Assembly (NCBI RefSeq): GCF_001936475.1
Contig: NZ_MSPQ01000005.1
Coordinates: forward strand, 186,001-250,000
Reading direction: 5' to 3'
Length of the DNA: 64,000 nucleotides
Source of the DNA: Algoriphagus marinus
GTDB taxonomy: Bacteria; Bacteroidota; Bacteroidia; Cytophagales; Cyclobacteriaceae
A program made the position numbers and the translations under genes. How positions within the stretch are numbered: the stretch's first letter is position 1; each line of letters opens with the position of its first letter. The notes beneath the pieces are model-generated. The model was given only the letters and a program-made list of their open reading frames with translations, did no database searches and was not told the origin of the DNA. This document shows, piece by piece, positions 27,697-37,765 of this stretch.

Positions 27697-27807
27697 TTAT
27701 GGCTATCCTTTGGGATCTGTCTTGAATTGTTCTTGAAATTAATATTCATTCAACTTATTCAAAAAAATCCCAAAGGAATGAGTGCCAAAAACAAGATTTG
27801 CAAAGAA

Positions 27808-28014
27808 TTACTCCGCCTGATACTCTAAAATATCCCCGGGCTGACATTCCAAGACCTCACAAATAGCTTCCAAGGTGGTGAATCGAACCGCTTTGGCCTT
27901 GCCTGTTTTAAGGATAGAAAGATTCGCTAAGGTCAAACCTACCCGCTCCGAAAGTTCATTTAATGACATTTTTCGCTTTGCCATCATCACATCAAGATTT
28001 ACAATTATCGGCAT
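27808..28014 (-). CDS. XRE-family HTH transcriptional regulator
   Basis: 68 residues consisting of a single Cro/C1-type helix-turn-helix (MAKRKMSLNELSERVG, LTLANLSILKTGKAKA as recognition helix region, EAICEVLECQPGDIL). This short HTH type is commonly paired with DUF2975 membrane proteins. It begins 3 bp after the DUF2975 stop, in one transcript. The likely target is the perfect inverted repeat at 28603-28624 upstream of the pair, which would make it an autoregulator. Confidence 0.9.
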   Translation of the reverse strand: MPIIVNLDVMMAKRKMSLNELSERVGLTLANLSILKTGKAKAVRFTTLEAICEVLECQPGDILEYQAE

Positions 28015-28017
28015 GGC

Positions 28018-28569
28018 TTAGACTGTTAATTCGCTTTCGGCCTGTAATTCCAATCCATACTGGAATACCTTTCCGATGATGAAAATGATAATTCCGAAAA
28101 ATATAAATTCTGACGAACCATAGAGGTATTCTGCCAAATAACCTACACTTGGACTATTTCCAAGTAACCATCCTGCATAAGCCCGTACCAAAAGGTTTAC
28201 AAAACCAAGTGAAATGGCAATAATACTAATCCGCTTGATCAAACTTGCCATCTCAATGCTGAATGGTCTTTTGAGATTTAAAGTCAAGAAAATCTTAAGA
28301 ACCAAATAAACCAGGAATGCTCGAGCGGCGGATAGAAAGATTAGATTCATGACCAAGAAACTATAATGAAAACCATCCCGCTCTAATAGCTGAGATAGAT
28401 CCAAGCCAAGATATAGGTCTGCTGCTGCATTTGGATTTATGGATAGGCTCACAAAAAAGGTGTAAGCAAGAGCACCGGTTTTGATACAATTGCCAATGAA
28501 AAAGATCCAGATCAGGACCTTCATCGCAAATAGAATTTTTTCAGTTCTGGTTTTAGAGTTTTTGTTCAT
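28018..28569 (-). CDS. DUF2975 membrane protein
   Basis: 183 residues from the ATG at 28569. An in-frame TTG at 28608 is less likely since it would lie within the operator-like repeat. Four membrane segments are visible (ILFAMKVLIWIFFIGNCI, YSFLVMNLIFLSAARAFL, IAISLGFVNLLVRAYAGW, FIFFGIIIFIIGKVFQYG). DUF2975 proteins are found with a short XRE regulator, as here, and their function is unknown; a sensor or sequestration role for the regulator is a guess. Confidence 0.85.
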   Translation of the reverse strand: MNKNSKTRTEKILFAMKVLIWIFFIGNCIKTGALAYTFFVSLSINPNAAADLYLGLDLSQLLERDGFHYSFLVMNLIFLSAARAFLVYLVLKIFLTLNLKRPFSIEMASLIKRISIIAISLGFVNLLVRAYAGWLLGNSPSVGYLAEYLYGSSEFIFFGIIIFIIGKVFQYGLELQAESELTV

Positions 28570-28602
28570 TTGAGTATTGATTAGAGCTAATGATGCATCA
28601 AA

Positions 28603-28624
28603 TATCAATACTTATTTATTGATA
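28603..28624. promoter_or_regulatory. Perfect inverted repeat TATCAATA-N6-TATTGATA (candidate operator)
   Basis: TATCAATA (28603-28610) and TATTGATA (28617-28624) are exact reverse complements separated by six bases, 33 bp upstream of the DUF2975 start. A further half site ATCAATA follows at about 28645. Spacing and symmetry suit an HTH dimer, presumably the XRE protein encoded two genes downstream. The remainder of the gap 28570-28947 is AT-rich with no open frame. Confidence 0.6.
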
Positions 28625-28947
28625 AACAATAATTTTTATCGAAAATCAATAAATGAAAATAATACCCCTTACTTTTGGTATTATCGGCCTAATTGAGTGT
28701 GTGAAATCTATGAAAGAGTCCGGATTCAATTCGATTTTTTCAGTGAATTAAAAATTCTAAATTCAAATTAAAATCATATTTGATAATTGAAGTCAAGCGA
28801 ATAGATTCTGAACCAACCTCATTGATTCTCAAAATCCTTGTGCTTAAACCATGTGTTTTCTGTAAATTATTAGTCCAGTATTTATAATGATCAAAGCTCA
28901 AAATAGATGGTAATTGATAGTAATAATCAATATAAATAGGGAAAATC

Positions 28948-29874
28948 ATGAAAAATAAAGGCATTTGGATTCTTTTGCTGATCATCTCTTTAAGTTTTAT
29001 TTTGATATTTTGGGAATATGCCAAATGGTTTTTTTTACCCAATCTACTTCTTCTTATCGCCGCCATATTTGCTATGGGAAATGCGCTCTTTGAATCAAAA
29101 GTAGAGCGAGAAAGATTTGAGATAGTATCAGGATCAACTACTTCGGGGGAGAAAATTTTTTCAGAAGATGAAATACAAGATTTACCCAAGCCAGTTAGGA
29201 ATTGGTTGTTGCACTGCGGTGCGATAGGTAAGCCCAAAACGAGAATCGGTAAATTGACCCAAGTGGCTCAAATGAAAATGAAGCCCGACCAAAAAGATTG
29301 GTTTGAGGCCAATGCCCTGCAATATACCGTGGTAGATCCTCCAGCATTTAATTGGACCGTAGATATGAAAATGAACCCCTTTCTATGGATCAAGGGAAGA
29401 GATAGCTTCAAAGCTGGTAAAGGCGAAATGCTCATCAAATTGAATTCCCTCTTCAACTTGGTAAATGCAAATGGTCCAAAGATAGACGAAGGTGCTTTAC
29501 AGCGTTTTTTGGGCGAAATGGTTTGGTTTCCATCATTGGCAGTAAGCCCTTTTGTGAGTTGGGAAGAACTTGATGAATTAAGTGCAAAAGCCACCCTGGA
29601 TTATCAAAATACCAAAGGAAGCGGAACATTCTATTTTAATGAAGCTGGAGATTTTGTAAAATTTATTGCCTTTAGATTTCAAGGAGATAATCCCAATGAA
29701 GCACGAAAAGAGTGGATTTTGACTGTAGAAAAATACGCCGTTTTTGAAGGCATCAAAGTGCCTTCAAAGATGAAGGCCTCTTGGAATTTAGAACAAGGGG
29801 AATGGAATTGGCTAAAATTAGAAATCAAAAATTTGGAATACAATCAACCTTTCACCACTCAGCTGGACAATTAG
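28948..29874 (+). CDS. DUF6544-like membrane-anchored protein
   Basis: 308 residues. Two membrane segments at the N-terminus (IWILLLIISLSFILIFW and FLPNLLLLIAAIFAMGNAL), then EDEIQDLPKPVRNWLLHCG around residue 77, a pattern I associate with DUF6544, and a beta-rich domain that repeatedly uses tryptophan (FNWTVDMKMNPFLWIKGRD, EWILTVEKYAVFEGIKVPS). Function unknown. It is divergent from the DUF2975 pair and convergent with the sulfatase, so it is probably a single-gene unit. Family call is from memory of the motif and only moderately firm. Confidence 0.7.
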   Translation: MKNKGIWILLLIISLSFILIFWEYAKWFFLPNLLLLIAAIFAMGNALFESKVERERFEIVSGSTTSGEKIFSEDEIQDLPKPVRNWLLHCGAIGKPKTRIGKLTQVAQMKMKPDQKDWFEANALQYTVVDPPAFNWTVDMKMNPFLWIKGRDSFKAGKGEMLIKLNSLFNLVNANGPKIDEGALQRFLGEMVWFPSLAVSPFVSWEELDELSAKATLDYQNTKGSGTFYFNEAGDFVKFIAFRFQGDNPNEARKEWILTVEKYAVFEGIKVPSKMKASWNLEQGEWNWLKLEIKNLEYNQPFTTQLDN

Positions 29875-29948
29875 CCACTAAGATGAAATGTCTCCGCGAA
29901 TTCCCAGTTCCTGAGAATTCAGCATTCTCTCGATAAATTTCGCTTCAC

Positions 29949-31313
29949 TTAATCCATTTTTTCCTTTAAAAAACCGGCAATTTTTTGTTCCATCTTTTCA
30001 CGAAGCTCTTTGAGGATCTTTTGGCGTGAAGGATCGGCGGCCAGATTATTAATTTCCATTGGGTCCGCTTCCAAATCATAAAGCTCCTCATGTTCGGGAT
30101 CATTAATATATCGGAAATATTTCCAGCGCTCAGTACGAATAGCTTCACTCGGAGGAATAATATCCACTTGCCAGAGGTGTTCGGTTAGGAAATCCTTTCG
30201 CTTTGCCAATTCCTTAGATCGAAGACTAGTTCCCTGCCAAGATTTGGGTCTTTTGGCTCCTGCAAAGTCTAAAATGGTTGCCGAAACGTCTATATTCAAA
30301 GCGAAATTTGTGTTCCTTTTTCCTCCGATTTGTCGAGGATCATAGACGATTAGTGGCACCCTTAGCGAATTATCATACATCAGCCATTTCCCTGCCAGCT
30401 GCCTTTCTCCAAGAAAATATCCGTTATCACCCATTAAAATGATAACCGTATTCTCTGCCAGACCTTTGGCTTTCAAGGCTTTTCGGATCTTTCCAATTTC
30501 AGTATCTACTTCAGAAATCATCCGAAAATAGCCTTTTACGCTTTGTTGGTACTTTTCCGGAGTATCATATCGCCAATGCCATCGAGTTCGATTTTCACCA
30601 GATCTTACATATTCAGGCTGATCAAGAAAGTATTTATCTTCCATGAGTAAAGGGTCTGGCACAACTAGATTTTGGTACATCGTATCGTATTCCGAAGACC
30701 AGAAATACTGCAACTCCGCCGGGTCATGAGCGTGCGGAGCAGAGAAACTCAAGGATAGCATAAATGGCTTTTCAGTAGGAGCACTCTCAATGAAATCAAT
30801 CGCCTGCTGACTAGTATATCGGCTTAGGTGAACTGTGTCTTTTCCTATTTTTTTGAAAAAATAGCCTCTTCGATCATTGTATTTGCCATTCCGATCATAG
30901 TCTTCACCTTCATCAAACAGCTCAGAAAATCCGGAATAATTGACTCCAAACTTTCCAAAGAAACCGGTATAGTAGCCTGCATTTCTAAGTTTAACCGGAT
31001 AAGATTGAGCTACGTATGGCTGCTTAATATCTCCTTGCCCAAAGGTGTAGCCATGGGTACGCTCATAAAGGCCCGTAAGAATACTAGCCCTGCTAGCAGC
31101 ACAGATTGGTGTGGTCACAAAGGCATTTTCGAAGAAAGTTCCTTCTTCAGCCAAGCGATCCATTTCCGGTGTTCGAATCATTGTATTTCCTGCAAAACCT
31201 AAAGCATCCCAGCGCTGATCGTCAGTGAGTATGAAGATGATATTAGGTTTTTTCTCCTGAGCAAAAGCAGAAATTGAAAGGTTTAAAAGCAGAATGGAAA
31301 ATAGAATTTTCAC
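29949..31313 (-). CDS. Type I (S1) sulfatase, secreted
   Basis: 454 residues with a signal peptide (MKILFSILLLNLSISAFAQ). Metal-binding NIIFILTDDQRWD at 24-36 and the sulfatase signature CAASR at 71-75, in which Cys71 would be converted to formylglycine; further active-site residues in MGDNGYFLGERQLAGKW. Enzymes of this group remove sulfate esters from glycans in the periplasm or at the surface. Its maturase (anSME) is not in the window. A CTGTCCTGT element lies 52 bp upstream, shared with the SusC and cytochrome genes. Confidence 0.9.
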   Translation of the reverse strand: MKILFSILLLNLSISAFAQEKKPNIIFILTDDQRWDALGFAGNTMIRTPEMDRLAEEGTFFENAFVTTPICAASRASILTGLYERTHGYTFGQGDIKQPYVAQSYPVKLRNAGYYTGFFGKFGVNYSGFSELFDEGEDYDRNGKYNDRRGYFFKKIGKDTVHLSRYTSQQAIDFIESAPTEKPFMLSLSFSAPHAHDPAELQYFWSSEYDTMYQNLVVPDPLLMEDKYFLDQPEYVRSGENRTRWHWRYDTPEKYQQSVKGYFRMISEVDTEIGKIRKALKAKGLAENTVIILMGDNGYFLGERQLAGKWLMYDNSLRVPLIVYDPRQIGGKRNTNFALNIDVSATILDFAGAKRPKSWQGTSLRSKELAKRKDFLTEHLWQVDIIPPSEAIRTERWKYFRYINDPEHEELYDLEADPMEINNLAADPSRQKILKELREKMEQKIAGFLKEKMD

Positions 31314-31365
31314 GTGAAAGGTCTTATGGTTATAGACCTAATCTACCGAAAAAGGATAGATCTTG

Positions 31366-31374
31366 CTGTCCTGT
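31366..31374 (-). promoter_or_regulatory. CTGTCCTGT element (candidate regulator site)
   Basis: CTGTCCTGT on the plus strand, 52 bp before the sulfatase start, in the same orientation as at 3436, 7314 and 12121. A weak signal on its own. Confidence 0.3.
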
Positions 31375-31514
31375 GGTTTCTGTTAAAATTCGAATCGAGA
31401 TAGATCGATTTAAGAAAATGAAACAAACATGATCAAAATGGCATTTAGATCAAATAGAATTCATCCCCCAAATTATAATTTTTGTCTTCATAGAGATTTT
31501 TGGTGACAAAAATC

Positions 31515-31539
31515 AAGTATCCTGACATTTAAGTATCCT
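31515..31539. promoter_or_regulatory. AAGTATCCT direct repeat upstream of katG
   Basis: AAGTATCCT occurs at 31515-31523 and 31531-31539, 16 bp apart from start to start, about 145 bp before katG. This fits same-face binding of a regulator but no known peroxide-regulator consensus is recognised. The rest of the 368-bp gap 31314-31681 is AT-rich with no gene. Confidence 0.3.
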
Positions 31540-31669
31540 AGGAGAAACAAACCAGTTTTGGTAATTTTATAACCATTTAGAATCCTTAAAGACTCATAGG
31601 AATTATCTATGGAAAAAGGATTTCAATACCCAATCCTTTTAGGTAAATTTACTTTTCAAGAAAAATTAA

Positions 31670-33949
<2,280 letters not shown>

Positions 33950-33972
33950 TTAAGCTGATATAAATTAACGTC

Positions 33973-34006
33973 AAAGGTGGTTTCGAAAGAGACCACCTTT
34001 TTTTGT
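33973..34006 (+). terminator. Rho-independent terminator of katG
   Basis: AAAGGTGGT (33973-33981) pairs with ACCACCTTT (33992-34000), extended by a GU pair and closed by a CGAAAG-type loop, then TTTT G TTTTT. It lies 23 bp after the katG stop. Confidence 0.9.
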
Positions 34007-34121
34007 TTTTTTCCTATTATAGACTTTTTGGATAGAACTTTTTGAAAAATTTATAGTACCCGCCCACATTAAAATGGAGTATGGAATTGCAGTTGGCAAA
34101 CCCTAAATAATTTGATTCGGC

Positions 34122-34973
34122 TTACTTGCTATACTTCAATAGTTTTTCGCGAATCAACCGGTATCCATTCTCTGCCATGTCCCAAGGCTCAGAGAAGTTC
34201 CTCCACACCCCAATCGAGTTGGCAAAATCAGGATCATTTCGGGTAAAACCTTCAATAGTCAGCCAGCCTTTGTAATCCACTTTAGCCAAAGCGGAAAAAG
34301 TCTCATCAAAGTTCACATGACCTGAACCTGGAGTACCTCTATCATTTTCTGAAATATGAAAATGCCCCAATCTTGGAGCAATAAACTCAATGGCTTTACC
34401 CATTTTCTTTTCCTCCATATTAGCATGATGCGTATCAAACATGGCTTGGACATTTGGGTGATTGACTTTTGCAAGCAAATAATCCAGCTGTTCCATGGTA
34501 TTGCAGAGGTAGCATTCAAAGCGATTGAGTGCTTCAGGAGTCATGAGTATCCCCAAGTTTTGAGCATAGTCTGCAGTTTCGTTTAGCACTTCAGCTGACC
34601 AATTGTATTCATCTTCCTGAGGTGCACGAGATGCAAAAGTGGCAAAGGCGGAATGAAAGGGGCCGCATAAAACCTGGGAGTTCAGGTCGGCTGCCCGATC
34701 GAGTACCCAACGCAATTTCTCTTTTGCTTTTTCTCGCACTTTGGCATCGGGTGAAATCGGATTTTCATCAGGCCCCATTACCGTCACAGTAGTTACTTCC
34801 AATCCAATTTCTTGGCAATGTTTTCCTACAGATTTGAAAGCTTTCTCTTCCCAAGGCCCCACAAAAAATTCTGCACCATCATATCCTATGGTTTTTAATC
34901 GGTCAAGAATCGGAAATAAATCTTCAGAAACCACCGCTGACCAAGCCAGCACATTAAATCCTATTTTGTTCAT
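34122..34973 (-). CDS. Sugar epimerase/isomerase, TIM barrel (tagatose/psicose-epimerase-like)
   Basis: 283 residues, no signal peptide. Metal-dependent TIM barrel with the four expected ligands visible: Glu in MTPEALNRFE, Asp in AMFDTHHANMEE, His in LGHFHISENDRG (followed by TPGSGHVNF), and Glu in GWLTIEGFTRND. This layout is shared by D-tagatose/D-psicose 3-epimerases, hydroxypyruvate isomerases and enzymes of 3-keto-glucoside catabolism. It lies 84 bp from the ThuA gene on the same strand, consistent with one transcriptional unit on sugar metabolism. The substrate is not determined. Confidence 0.88.
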   Translation of the reverse strand: MNKIGFNVLAWSAVVSEDLFPILDRLKTIGYDGAEFFVGPWEEKAFKSVGKHCQEIGLEVTTVTVMGPDENPISPDAKVREKAKEKLRWVLDRAADLNSQVLCGPFHSAFATFASRAPQEDEYNWSAEVLNETADYAQNLGILMTPEALNRFECYLCNTMEQLDYLLAKVNHPNVQAMFDTHHANMEEKKMGKAIEFIAPRLGHFHISENDRGTPGSGHVNFDETFSALAKVDYKGWLTIEGFTRNDPDFANSIGVWRNFSEPWDMAENGYRLIREKLLKYSK

Positions 34974-34984
34974 TGTATTATTTT

Positions 34985-35051
34985 GTCAACGGACCACAGT
35001 CCTCAGTCGACAGCCGCATATCGGTGGACTGTTGACCGTCGACTGTTGACC
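34985..35051. repeat. GTTGAC/GTCAAC dispersed repeat, copy 2
   Basis: The stretch between the TIM-barrel gene and the ThuA stop contains several GTCAAC, GTCGAC and GTTGAC units, including GGTGGACTGTTGACCGTC. It matches the reverse complement of 933-965 in part. It is a compound, internally repetitive palindrome. Confidence 0.55.
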
Positions 35052-35057
35052 AAAATT

Positions 35058-36071
35058 TTACCTAAAATCCTCCACTTTCATACCCTTCCGAAAGGTGTCA
35101 AAGCCAAACATCGTCGGCTTATAGGTTCCGATATAAGCTACTGAAAGATCAGGAGTGATTTCATCTGACATTCCCATTAACATAAAAGCCGAATTGATCA
35201 CTAAACGCCGAAGGTCCTCACTTTGAAAATCCAAGGAAGAACCCATGGTGGAGGCAAACAATTTACCTGGCTTTCCCCCTTCAATTTGATAGGTTTTGGT
35301 CCAAGCGATAGGCATAACTGATTTCTCCCATATCAAAGGGGATTGATCAGTCATTCCAGCTGTACTTTGACCGTAGAGCAGCACTTCGACATCATCCGGC
35401 AAATGTTTAATACCATACACGTCCGAAGGCACCCAAATATCATTGACTCCTCTCAATGCCGGATGGTCTTCCATTTGTTTCACTCCATCGATCAATGCCC
35501 TAGTCCCCTCTTCCCCATGAATCCCATGGTGGTTGACCCAAGTCTCACCTATAATTTGCTGTCCAAAGCCTCCTTCCCAATTCGGAACTTTACTATTCCA
35601 AGTCCATTTGAAATAGGGCGAATTGGTATCCTTAATAGCAAAAGGATGGGTAGAGGTTCGAAGTGCTATAAATGGTTTTCCTTTTTTGAAAAAACCATCC
35701 AAGGCTTTCATTTGATCTACTGGCAAATCCCGAAATCGAAGGAGCATAATCATCAGATCTGCATCATCCAAATGCTCCAACCCTGGAATATTATTTTGAT
35801 AACTTGGGACTATATTCCCACTTTCAGGTTCTATCGCAAAAAGTACGGTGGTCTTGAATCCGTAAGTTTGAGAAAGAATTTTTGCCATCATGGGCATGGA
35901 TTCCTCGGAGCGGTATTCATCATCGGCCGCAAGGAGCACGATATGCTTACCATTTCCTACACCTTCCTTTCCCTCAAATTGAAGAAAAGTAATTCCATTC
36001 TGTGCAAAAGTGAACGTTCCGCTGAGCGCAAAAAAGAGGAATGCACAACAAAATTTCTTCAAACAATTCAT
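35058..36071 (-). CDS. ThuA-like domain protein, secreted
   Basis: 337 residues with a signal peptide (FCCAFLFFALSGTFTFAQ). The ThuA/trehalose-utilisation fold (glutamine-amidotransferase-like) runs from IVLLAADDEYRSEESMPM (near 44) through DADLMIMLLRFRDLPVDQM (near 108), NHHGIHGEEG (near 180) to FASTMGSSLDF (near 278), with LVINSAFMLMG at the end. ThuA-like proteins occur in sugar loci, several next to DUF1080 and oxidoreductases, but their reaction is not settled. The neighbours are the TIM-barrel epimerase downstream and the PhyH gene upstream, on the same strand. Confidence 0.85.
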   Translation of the reverse strand: MNCLKKFCCAFLFFALSGTFTFAQNGITFLQFEGKEGVGNGKHIVLLAADDEYRSEESMPMMAKILSQTYGFKTTVLFAIEPESGNIVPSYQNNIPGLEHLDDADLMIMLLRFRDLPVDQMKALDGFFKKGKPFIALRTSTHPFAIKDTNSPYFKWTWNSKVPNWEGGFGQQIIGETWVNHHGIHGEEGTRALIDGVKQMEDHPALRGVNDIWVPSDVYGIKHLPDDVEVLLYGQSTAGMTDQSPLIWEKSVMPIAWTKTYQIEGGKPGKLFASTMGSSLDFQSEDLRRLVINSAFMLMGMSDEITPDLSVAYIGTYKPTMFGFDTFRKGMKVEDFR

Positions 36072-36276
36072 AGGGTTAGTTTTTTGGGTTGATCACGAGT
36101 TGGTCTAATATAATCCAATTTGATAAGAGGCTAATATGGAAATTCAGATTTTTAAATACGAAAATCTTTAAACTAAATAACAAATTCGTAATTGAAAATT
36201 GCCTTAGATCGTGTCTCCAGGAGCGAAATCAAGGATTTAATCTTCTAGGCTAGATTTTTATCTTTAAAAACCGGAA

Positions 36277-37164
36277 TCAACTATTTCCTATCTCCTTAGG
36301 ATCAAAAATAATAGGGAAGAACTTTCCACTCATTTTTTCTCCTTTCGGGATGACGGGCACACCTTCTAAAAGCGGTTCATCCGTATCAGAAACCGTCCCG
36401 TCAGCAAAGACATTCAATACAAAAGCTTTGCGCGAGCGCGGTGAAAAATTAGCAAAACTTCCATGAACCAACAGTGGATGATGGAATGCTGCATGTCCGG
36501 CTTTTAAGGGTATCGCTACGGGTTTGAAATTCGCCTTTTGCTCGGCAGTCATCATGGCCATCAATCCATCCATTTCTCCTGCCAAAGCTGGCTTATCCAA
36601 AAGCCCCCAGCGATGTGAACCCGGCACATATTGGAGACAACCATTTTCTTCCGTGGCGTCATCCAATCCGCACCAGCAAGTCAGGTGCTGCATGGCTATG
36701 GTCCGAGTCCAATAGCTGTAATCCTGATGCCATGCTACATTGCCTCCATGATGGGCGGGCTTGCAAAATAGCTGATCATGCCAGAAACGGACTGCCCGAT
36801 CTCCGAGCAATTGACTGGCTGCCATTCGGAATGCTGGATTCCAGATCGCATCATGAAATGCAGGAGCCAACCGCCAATGGCCCAAGGAATGGAAAAGCAC
36901 TTTATTCGGATCTCCCGATTCATTGCTGTGAAACTCATGGAACAGATGATGCAGCGGATGCGCCGGATCCATCACTTCATCCAAGGCATTTTTCAAGGCT
37001 TCGATCTGATCTGCATTTAGCAATTTTACATCGGCCAAATAACCATTTTCATGAAAAAAATCGATTTGCTCTTGACTGAGTCGGTATTGCTCCCAATCTG
37101 CTTTGGTTTTTGGTTGGGGGAAAAGTTCTGAGATGGGTTCGTGAATTTCTGCGAGGTCTGGCAT
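36277..37164 (-). CDS. Phytanoyl-CoA dioxygenase family (Fe(II)/2-oxoglutarate) protein
   Basis: 295 residues, cytoplasmic. The iron facial triad is intact: His146 and Asp148 in AWHQDYSYW and His234 in HPLLVHGSFAN, with SRKAF (Arg245 or nearby) for 2-oxoglutarate. Members hydroxylate diverse small molecules; no substrate can be assigned. It lies upstream of the ThuA gene with a 205-bp gap that holds no other gene. Its place within a sugar locus suggests a modified-sugar or lipid substrate, but this is inference. Confidence 0.88.
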   Translation of the reverse strand: MPDLAEIHEPISELFPQPKTKADWEQYRLSQEQIDFFHENGYLADVKLLNADQIEALKNALDEVMDPAHPLHHLFHEFHSNESGDPNKVLFHSLGHWRLAPAFHDAIWNPAFRMAASQLLGDRAVRFWHDQLFCKPAHHGGNVAWHQDYSYWTRTIAMQHLTCWCGLDDATEENGCLQYVPGSHRWGLLDKPALAGEMDGLMAMMTAEQKANFKPVAIPLKAGHAAFHHPLLVHGSFANFSPRSRKAFVLNVFADGTVSDTDEPLLEGVPVIPKGEKMSGKFFPIIFDPKEIGNS

Positions 37165-37249
37165 GTGTATAGGTTTATAAGTGCTTGAAGATAGAAAAAG
37201 CTTCCTAGAAAATGGAAAACTGATCTCACAATAAAAATCTAAAATAAAA

Positions 37250-37765
37250 TCAATTTCGAAAATCTAAATAATCAAAATAATTTCTAATCTTTCCATAATC
37301 CCCTTGTTCAAAAACTTCTAAACAACAAATCCTACCCTTTTTGAAATATCCCAACTTTGGAAAAAATTCATGTTGACTCAGAAAAGAGTAATCAGTAATA
37401 TCAAAAATTTGTATTTGTTCAAGTGGCAAAACACTTTGTAATGAATACCTAATTTCCCTTTCCTTTAATTTATCATTTCTAAACAAATAAAGTTTTATAG
37501 TTGGATTTTGATCAAAATACATTTTAAGTGATGAGTTTAATTCTTCAAAGCAATTAAAACAAGAACTATTAGGAAGAATAAATATCAATCCATCATTTTG
37601 TGCCTCAAATTCATATAATTTATAAAAGATATCACTATTTAAATTTTCATTAATCAATTCACTTAAAGATCTAATTTCTGTCATCTCCAAATTATTTTTT
37701 TCTACTTGAGGAGAATGACATCCTAAAATGAAGCTAAAAAGAATGACTGGTTTACTTTTCATCAA
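37250..37765 (-). CDS. Lipoprotein with thioredoxin-like CxxC site
   Basis: 171 residues with a lipoprotein signal peptide ending at Cys16 (FSFILGC). Around residue 58 a strand GLIFILPNSSC leads to C69-F-N-C72, placed as in thioredoxin folds, followed by a helix (EELNSSLKMYFDQ) and a second strand (IKLYLFRND). It is probably a periplasmic or surface redox or scaffold protein, and it could help to form disulfides in the Cys-rich peptides of the same operon. It overlaps the propeller lipoprotein gene by 14 bp. The fold is inferred from pattern only. Confidence 0.7.
   Translation of the reverse strand: MMKSKPVILFSFILGCHSPQVEKNNLEMTEIRSLSELINENLNSDIFYKLYEFEAQNDGLIFILPNSSCFNCFEELNSSLKMYFDQNPTIKLYLFRNDKLKEREIRYSLQSVLPLEQIQIFDITDYSFLSQHEFFPKLGYFKKGRICCLEVFEQGDYGKIRNYFDYLDFRN

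Larger units (their letters stand above)
27038..27807. other. Gene-poor stretch with gene relics
   Basis: No convincing gene in about 770 bases. Two things stand out on the minus strand: an open frame with no start codon (27472-27696) and a short tail reading DEKLVNMIKGYLKG with a stop near 27181, both looking like C-terminal ends of lost genes. A 63-codon ATG frame at 27267-27458 could be a shifted part of the same relic. A 12-bp inverted repeat lies at 27181-27253. Confidence 0.5.

Noticed and set aside
28570..28608. Upstream TTG start for the DUF2975 protein at 28608
   Set aside because: It would lie inside the perfect inverted repeat that looks like the operator; the ATG at 28569 fits better.
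28740..29237. Open minus-strand frame of 165 codons
   Set aside because: It lies antisense to the start of the DUF6544-like gene, has no coherent domain or membrane pattern, and the plus-strand frame has a good start and membrane segments.
29949..31313. Sulfatase linked to a maturase
   Set aside because: No radical-SAM anSME gene is present in the window, so no claim of a linked maturation system is made.
35343..36092. Open plus-strand frame of 249 codons
   Set aside because: Antisense to the ThuA gene; no recognisable protein pattern, whereas the minus strand has a signal peptide and ThuA motifs.
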